A DNA stretch of 28,546 nt from Mnemiopsis leidyi (lineage: Eukaryota > Ctenophora > Tentaculata > Lobata > Bolinopsidae), in the NCBI GenBank assembly GCA_000226015.1, contig JH153166.1:22817-51362 (forward strand). The letters run 5' to 3'. A program made the position numbers and the translations under genes. Below the pieces are notes generated by a model. It made no database searches and was not told the origin of the DNA. It was given only the letters and a program-made list of their open reading frames with translations. This document shows positions 22,048 through 28,546 of the stretch, piece after piece (within the stretch, counting starts at the first letter, position 1; each line of letters starts with the position of its first letter).

Positions 22048-25000
22048 TCAAGGTGTTTCAAACTTGTTGAAGAAGGTTTTCTTCTTTCCCCCGAATACTC
22101 GCTGTGTGAAGGTCGTTTCTTTGGAGTTGGTTGGAGTTGGAGGTTGGTACATTCCTGGTTGCACTGAAATATTTGCCACGTGTCAGTTTTTGGGAATAGT
22201 GTCACGAGATTTAGACAAGAACATTTCAAATCCAAAATCTTAATTCCAATTAGATGAATATCATAAAGAACAATAAAACAGAGCTGCACGTTTTAAAGGG
22301 AATGTTGTAAACTCCAATAGAAATTGTGTCAATTCACAACAATATCATGAAATGCTGTCTTATTATTTCTGGCAAGTCAAATGCAGAATATTATAAAATG
22401 TGACCAAGCAACATTTCATGATATATGATTTTGAAAACGCAACGCCACACACAAATTTTACCGCCGAACTATTCAAACTTCAAATAGTCGGACGGCTTGT
22501 CAACACATTGGAGAATTTATCAGTCGCAGAGATCTCAACATATTGGCATGGTAAGGACTGTTACATTCACGCAGCTCTGTACGCAGCGATGAACTTGAAA
22601 TCAAGAACTTAAACAGCAGTTTAGTGACAATCTTCATAACTATATAAATGACTCCTGCACTGACTCCTTAACAACATCTTATCTATTATATCGTTTTGAG
22701 TGAGAGAATGTTTAATTGTTAACAAAAATAACTTAAGAAAGAAGAAGTTCCTACCCTTCAACATCTCCGGAGTGCCTGGAGTGTGGGGAGCCTCGTCGTG
22801 AGAGTACGGAGTCGGAGAGGAACACTCATCGTGAGGGTTCAACATGTTGTGCCAGTAAGACGGGGGCAGGTCTAGCAGACACTCCACGACCTTGGCGCTG
22901 CGCTTTGTGTCGCGCATGGCGCTGTCCATGTCCGTCATGGCTATACTTGCTACTAGAGTTGGAGCAAAGACTCGGGCTATGTTAGACCGGGGCATCTTGC
23001 AATGTTCGCTCTCTGACACCCTGGTGATGGGAAATGTACAGGTCATGTGCCCGTTAAAGTAGGACAGAAATTTACCAGCGTGATAACTCGAAACAAAATG
23101 TTAGGTACACAGATACACAAACAATTTGAAGTTGACGACACGTACTTCTGTAGGTGAATGATCATAAAGGCGAGAGTGTGTCTGTTTTCATGAGGTAACT
23201 TAGAGATGGTCCCGTAGAGATGGTTTGTACTCCCTTTCTCCGCGTACTCCTTAAACTCGTCCGACAGTGCGGACGTCAAGATCGGATCGTTCAAGTTCAT
23301 CAGGAAGTTCTTGACAACACCAGTCAGGATTGTCGTGTCCTCCACTTTCCGGAGATTTGTCTGACATCTTGGTCGGAGCATCCGCTCTTTCAGCTCTTTT
23401 ATCGCTTTATCTGAAGCATTGAATAACAAAAATTGGTCAAATGACATAAATCATGGGACTGTTTCAGCGATTAAGGCTTACCTAGCTGGACAAAGGAAGA
23501 GAGTACTTACCCGGTCCAGTAACCCTGTAGAGACCAGTCTCATTTAAACCCCGAGCTTCAATCTCCTGAACACATCTCAGTAGGATGGAGGGGACATGAG
23601 GCGGGTTCTTGGGGACGTAGGAACCCAGAGTGCCATCCTGCTTCTTAGAGGATGTACTCAGTACAGGGACACAGGGCATTGGGGCTGCGTTCTTGCATTC
23701 CACATGCACTACCATCTTGCAATCTGGGCGTTTTTTGGTAAACGGGAATAATGCACGCAGAGGTGATGAAACTTATAAATTCCATGATGCGAGTTAACTA
23801 ATTTTTCAACTGAACAGCCACGTACATTTACAACGTAAAGCGTGAGCAGAAAATCCTAGTCGTTTGCGACAAGCCTTGCATCCCTCAGGTTTAATCATGC
23901 TCTTCAGAGCAAAATGATGAGCTCGGTTGGGAAGGGAACTCTCGCTGGTGGTCGAAGAGATAGATTCGGTATCTGACTGGACGTACTCAGCATCACTTTC
24001 AGTCTCAGTTGTAGAGATGGTAGTCGCATCTGACATCGATATCACTGCAATTATCAGTGAATAAAAACAGACCGGTATTAAATTCCTTACAAAGAGAAAC
24101 TTTATAACAGGGCGTTCAGAATCTGTATCTAAAGAATGAATATAAATACCTTCGGCAGCTACTACAGGGACAGGGTTAGCTTTGTTAAACTTTTTAAGGT
24201 TTGGGTAAATCACAGGAGGTTCGCTACTTTCAGAAGTAGTGGGTTCCATCTGAAATTAGAATAACTAATTATTGAGATACAAAAATAAACTCATTGTGTA
24301 CTCAGCACTTTTCATGATAGAATAATACAGCAATCAAACATGCAAAATAAATAATTTCATCGATTTATGATGGTTACATTCTACATACTCATGCAACTAT
24401 TTGTTAGTATCAGAGTATCAGGAACTTAAAATGAATAGGAAATTGAAAAAAATTACTAGAGTTATCATGCTTTTGAAACTGTGATTACTGATTTTCATAG
24501 TAATATGTTTTTTTGTTATTTCTGAGGAATCACGTTTAGTAAAATCATGCATACCGTCATATAAACCTCCTCTTTCGGAGCATGTAAATTAGAGGTTCTT
24601 CTTTTCTTCATAGCAACTTGGCCGGTACTCATTCTGTCCGATTTTCGAACATTTGACCTCCTGGACCTGCGTCTCCATTCAGTTTTGGTCTCCTCTAACT
24701 CCTCTGCACCTTCAAAACTTGGCTCCAAGCTCTGGTCTGAGTCCAAGTCGACGGACACATCCTCAAAGACCTTATCAAACTGCTTTCGCAAATGACTCCG
24801 GTTAAGACCAAGAGCAGTTTTATCTTCGTCTGTCATCATACTCATTCTATCCCGATCTTCAAGAATCTCTTTTATCACACGTATTTGTTGTATCTGAGAA
24901 GACCATCGTGAATAGGAAAAAAACAAAAGGTGCACTGTGCTGTTAAGGAGGAATTGCCAAAAATTGTCCAGTGAATTTGACTGTGCAATAACTTAATGTA

Positions 25001-27698
25001 CTCCGATTGGCATCGAATGCACGCTCAAATAGTGGTTTTTCAATATTCCCATTTTAGCAAAAAAGGATATTGTGATTATTTTGAAAAACCACACTTTTTC
25101 ACAGAAATTACTAGAATTTTTGTATTTTCCACTATTTGCACTAAACTAACACGAAAATCTTAGGAAAACTGGCTGACACCTTTGTCTATTTGCTGTAAAA
25201 TTTTCACGAATATTCATTGTAAATTGATCGAGCTGTACTGTCACAAAGGTGATAACTTCAGAAATCTAAACTTTGAGATCAAACAACTTTGAAAATTTAC
25301 TGACGCTGCTGTGGACATCAAGCGAACTTGAACCTTTGCACGCTGTTAGACAATGGTCTTAGAAAGTTTTTGGTGCTATGAAAAGTTGGTTTCCTAGGAA
25401 AGGGAAAATATTATGGACACTTGAAATAAAAGAAGCAATTTTTCTGCCAAATTTCGACTTGAAGACAAAAAAACGTTAGAGCCATCCTTGAGTTGTCTAA
25501 ATGCCAGATATAAGGTAAATTTTCACAAACATACTTTATCTGACCCGGGTGTATTGGTTTTGGGCTGTAAATCGAACACTTTTGTAAGTTTACCACAACA
25601 ACACTTTGAGGGCTTTATGTATATTTTTCTTTGCTTTGCTTTTTCTGAAAATTTTGAACAATTTTCATGGTCATATTTGAATTCTATGCTTAAAAATAGT
25701 CTTAGAAAGTGTGTCATAACAATCTTTGTGACTAATGAGTTTTTCTTAAAAATTCTCGATTTTGAACACAAGGGGGGACCCTTGCAAAAAAAATTTCTTA
25801 TGAGTAAGAAAATTTTAATCTTTGTATTGTTTTGAAAGAGACCTCTTCAGCTAATTTCGACCAAAAAATACGTTTGTCGAGGTCAAAAATAGTATAAAAT
25901 GGAAGATGTATGCGCTAGAGAACAATAGTTGTCCAAGAGTGACAAAATATGGGATGTTTGAAATATATCTGATATTCGACTTTAAGCCCAAAACCAATAC
26001 ACCAGGGTCAGATAAAGTATGTTTATGAAAAATGACCTTATATCTGGCATTTAGACAACTCTGGGGTGACTCTAACAATTTTAAGTCTTCAAGTTGAAAT
26101 TTTGCAGAAAAATTGCCATTTTCTTTTCAACTGGCCGAGTTTTGTTGACCTTTCCGCGGAAACTGACTTTCCATAGCACCAAAAACTTTCTAAAACCATT
26201 ATTTAGCACCTTGAGAAGTCTCGATTTCCCAGGGTTTTCTCGGTGGCCATTGGAAATTTCCAAACAAATTTGACTTGAAGAGTTACATTCTTGGGATAAG
26301 CAACTTTGAAAAATTACCGTGCAATGAATAATCGACGTATTATCATGAAATTTTTGTAGCCACTTTAATATGGTTTGATCGAAATTCTGTGAAATTTTCA
26401 TCCCTTCACACTGTAAATTGACTGAGTTATGAAAATTTTACTATTAATCCCAGGAAGGTACGTTTTCTTGAAAAAATCAGATTCTGCCCCATTGCAAAAA
26501 TGGGAATGCTTAAAATCCACTATTTTAGCGTGAATTAGATGCCCATAGGTGTACTTTAACACCCTGTACAGTCAGATTCACTGGACGCCACAAACCCCTA
26601 TTTTTGGCAATTCCCCCTTAAGGTAGCCAAACAAATGGAGACCTATTTATAATAGACAGAAACTTATTTATGATAGACAGAAAATCAATAATTACTTTAA
26701 CTCTACTTACAAGTTTCTCATTCTGCTTACTCAATGATTGTTTCTGTGATTTTTCCTCTGCAAGCTGTTTTCTGATAAAGAATAGTGGTGTTATGAAAGG
26801 ATCTTCAAATTTGATTTTTGTGTACGACAAAACATGATGTTATTCGAAAACAATAGGTAAGGGGACATTTTTACCAATCAGTTATATCCAGGGATTTTTT
26901 GTACAATGTTAAGTTGCATAAGTGATGTCATACGGCAGCCAATGCTTACAGCGTAAAAATGTATGTTTCAGGTCATAAGATTGTTGGTGATGTACCTGAT
27001 GTGCTTGACACGGAGATCTGATGCTTCTTTGTCAGATTTGTACTGATTGACCTGCATTCTTAATCTTGTTACTTCTCCCTCTGCTGCATGACATCGCTGT
27101 TGTAGATCAGCTTGATTTGATATGAACTCTATCCATTCTGAAATCATAAGAAAGTGTTGAAGAAAGGCATTTGTTGTAGTAGTTGTAGAAAATCTGTAAA
27201 AAGTTCAAAATGTCAGTTTAAAAGAGCATCGTAAGTACCCTATAGATATAAAAAAACACAAGAACTAAACTACATGGCATCAATCATCTTCTATAATCTT
27301 CTACTCTTCTCTATCAAAAGCTTAAAATATGAAGTTTTCGAAGTCGGCCAAATTATTTAGTTTCATATCAAGATTTCTACTAGTCATGTTATTTCTTATT
27401 ACATCTTATAAATTGATACAAGGTCTACCCCTTTGACCATTCATATAACTATCAACTATAGCATTTGTAGCATTGTTGTAGAACCAAGGTATTACAGTTA
27501 GCATGAGCACATTTTCGGTATTAACTTTTTCAGGTCCTTTTATCAACATAATCAAAAAAAGGGCCAGCAAATAATATTACCTTGTTCAAGTCCACAGTTG
27601 AGGATTGAGGATATCTGACAAATTTCGTCAAAATAAGCTGAAGGAGTATTCCTGACAGCACCAAGAGATTGTCGGCTTGATGATTTCTTTCTAGACAT
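22048..27698 (-). CDS. RACGAP1: Rac GTPase-activating protein 1 (MgcRacGAP/CYK-4), ten exons
   Basis: This is the GAP subunit of centralspindlin, which with kinesin-6 bundles midzone microtubules and recruits Ect2 for cytokinesis. Minus-strand exons are 27698-27581, 27137-26996, 26771-26711, 24893-24555, 24249-24150, 24044-23826, 23723-23511, 23410-23146, 23020-22755 and 22163-22048. All junction phases agree. The product is 612 residues, close to the human 632. An N-terminal coiled coil (about 20-125) leads into IQQIRVIKEILEDRD. A basic patch with RRRSRRS and KKRRTS (about 180-210) is a likely nuclear localisation signal. A C1 zinc domain (296-344) has all ligands in the order H-C-C-C-C-H-C-C. 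The RhoGAP domain (about 358-540) keeps the arginine finger in GLYRVTG (R393) and the KNFLMNLNDPIL and IARVFAPTLV helices. The tail ends FFNKFETP. An ATG upstream in the same frame (27800) exists; the chosen start fits the family length better. The intron before exon 4 is filled by a foldback element. Confidence 0.94.
24943..26621. mobile_element. 1.68-kb foldback element flanked by TTAA, inside RACGAP1 intron
   Basis: Two arms of about 650 bp are inverted relative to each other around a centre near 25780, with a loop of roughly 370 bp. The outer ends are TTAAGGAGGAATTGCC on the left and, reverse-complemented, TTAAGGGGGAATTGCC on the right. Inner landmarks pair as well: AATGCCAGATATAAGGT (from 25500) with its inverse near 26040, and AGAAAGTTTTTGGTGCTATG (near 25360) with its inverse near 26190. 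TTAA at both ends (24943-24946 and 26618-26621) is the target duplication of piggyBac-type elements. No transposase frame is present, so this is a non-autonomous element. It makes up nearly all of an intron of about 1.8 kb. Confidence 0.82.
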
Positions 27699-27855
27699 TC
27701 TATTGAGGGAAATCAAATTGATCCTGAGCTGATGTGCAGTGTGTACACACAGCACTACAAGTAAATTCCCTGACAAAGTCTTGAATTTGAATGTTTGCAA
27801 GACAATGGAAATTTCTGAACTGTAACTAAGATAAATTGTTGTGTAAATCAGGGGG

Positions 27856-28290
27856 TAAGATGACCAACATTTGCCATTTGGCTTAGGTCAGGGTGTCATA
27901 ATCATGGTCAAAATTTCTGAATAAAAAAGATCATGGTTAAAATTTCGAAATGAATTTGGTCAACTGGTCAAAAATTATGACCATGTTAAGATTTCAATTT
28001 AGCTGTGGTCAAATGGTCAAATATTATGATTATGACCATTGTCAAAACGGCAACATGACCATGGCTAACTTTTTAAAGACCATGATCAATTTATGATGTT
28101 AAGGATCAAACTTTTTGACCACTTACCATAGCAAAATTCCAAATTTTTCCATGGTCATGGCCAAGTTTTTGACCATTGACCATAGCAAAAATCAAAACTT
28201 TCCATGGTTATGGTGAAGTTTTATTACCATTGACCATGGGGCAAATTTCAGGTTGTTGAGGTCATGTTCAGTGCCTTACCTCCCCTCCAA
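27856..28290 (+). repeat. GGTCA-rich dispersed repeat, copy B
   Basis: This is the longer relative of the copy at 21468-21760 and has the same orientation. It starts near AGATGACCAACATTTGCCA, runs through many GGTCAAA and TTGACCATGG motifs in both orientations, and ends near TTGACCATGGGGCAAATTTC and GTGCCTTACC. The inverted GGTCAA/TTGACC pairs could form many short hairpins. No coding capacity was seen. Confidence 0.65.
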
Positions 28291-28358
28291 ACTGGGTGCT
28301 ATGAGTTAAGGTGTACACCCCTGCATGCACAAATTTGGAACTGAACTAGTGTCCGATA

Positions 28359-28546
28359 CAGTAAACCCTCGATTTACTGGGCCTCTATTTACCGGGTCCC
28401 TCTATTTACCGGGCCTCCTTCTTTTCCCCCAAAATTTTGAAGTAGTAAAGAAATTATTCATAACTTGATGACATGTGTTTGCTCTACCTCCCGTCTTTTA
28501 TTTGCGTGTCACATTTCATGTCATAGTCAAAGCTTGTTATCTCAGG
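28359..28546 (+). mobile_element. Probable end of a pogo/Tigger-like DNA transposon, cut by window edge
   Basis: The sequence CAGTAAACCCTCGATTTA follows a TA dinucleotide (28357-28358), the form expected of a Tc1/mariner-superfamily pogo/Tigger terminal repeat. Just inside, ATTTACYGGGYCC-type units recur at about 28372, 28387 and 28404. The element would extend beyond the right edge, so the other terminus and any transposase cannot be seen. Confidence 0.4.

Noticed and set aside
22017..22289. 90-codon minus-strand frame as the last RACGAP1 exon
   Set aside because: The phase of the previous exon requires a different frame, which gives VQPGMYQPPTPT and ends FFNKFETP with a stop at 22050-22048.
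22400..22612. 70-codon plus-strand open frame
   Set aside because: It lies antisense within a RACGAP1 intron and shows no recognisable protein features.
25488..26078. Opposed open frames sharing LNARYKV and FHKHTLSDPGVLVLG
   Set aside because: The shared peptide comes from the two inverted arms of the TTAA foldback element. The frames diverge and stop outside the paired part, so this is not evidence of a protein.

Overview
This is nuclear DNA of an invertebrate animal. Genes are split by many GT-AG introns, the proteins are animal housekeeping and cell-division families, and there are microsatellites, foldback elements and dispersed repeats. The species cannot be named from the sequence. A secreted protein with ShK and VWC-like modules fits a non-vertebrate metazoan. 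All gene models below were assembled by hand from splice sites, reading phase and family resemblance; none has transcript support.

Layout from left to right. Positions 165-718 (+) hold a complete two-exon POLR3K, the RNA polymerase III subunit RPC10/RPC11. About 4.4 kb follows with only weak coding hints. Positions 5401-7123 (+) hold a five-exon, 192-residue Rho-like GTPase whose catalytic positions resemble the GTPase-deficient Rnd group. Converging on it from the minus strand (10673-7814) is a six-exon, 337-residue secreted cysteine-rich protein with the order signal peptide, two VWC/pacifastin-like repeats, two ShK domains, a Glu-rich linker and a third VWC-like repeat. Every one of its introns is phase 1. 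One of those introns carries a 58-bp unit in four copies, and each copy contains a complete 3' splice site. A quiet 2.1 kb and a foldback element (about 12781-13355) follow.

The right half is on the minus strand. Kinesin-5 (KIF11/Eg5; 20211-14029, about 15 exons) is preceded in transcription order by RACGAP1/MgcRacGAP/CYK-4 (27698-22048, 10 exons, 612 residues). Kinesin-5 slides antiparallel microtubules in the mitotic spindle. RACGAP1 is the GAP half of centralspindlin at the midzone. Both act in cell division and lie head to tail, although nothing visible shows co-regulation. The largest RACGAP1 intron is almost entirely a 1.68-kb inverted repeat flanked by TTAA. Two related, directly oriented copies of a GGTCA-rich dispersed repeat bracket RACGAP1. 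The window ends in what looks like the terminal repeat of a pogo/Tigger-type transposon.

The most unusual items are the tandem-duplicated splice acceptor in the secreted-protein gene, the Rnd-like GTPase lacking a CAAX box and a Rho insert, the TTAA-flanked foldback inside RACGAP1, and a kinesin-5 intron built from eight 27-bp units rich in branch-point-like motifs.
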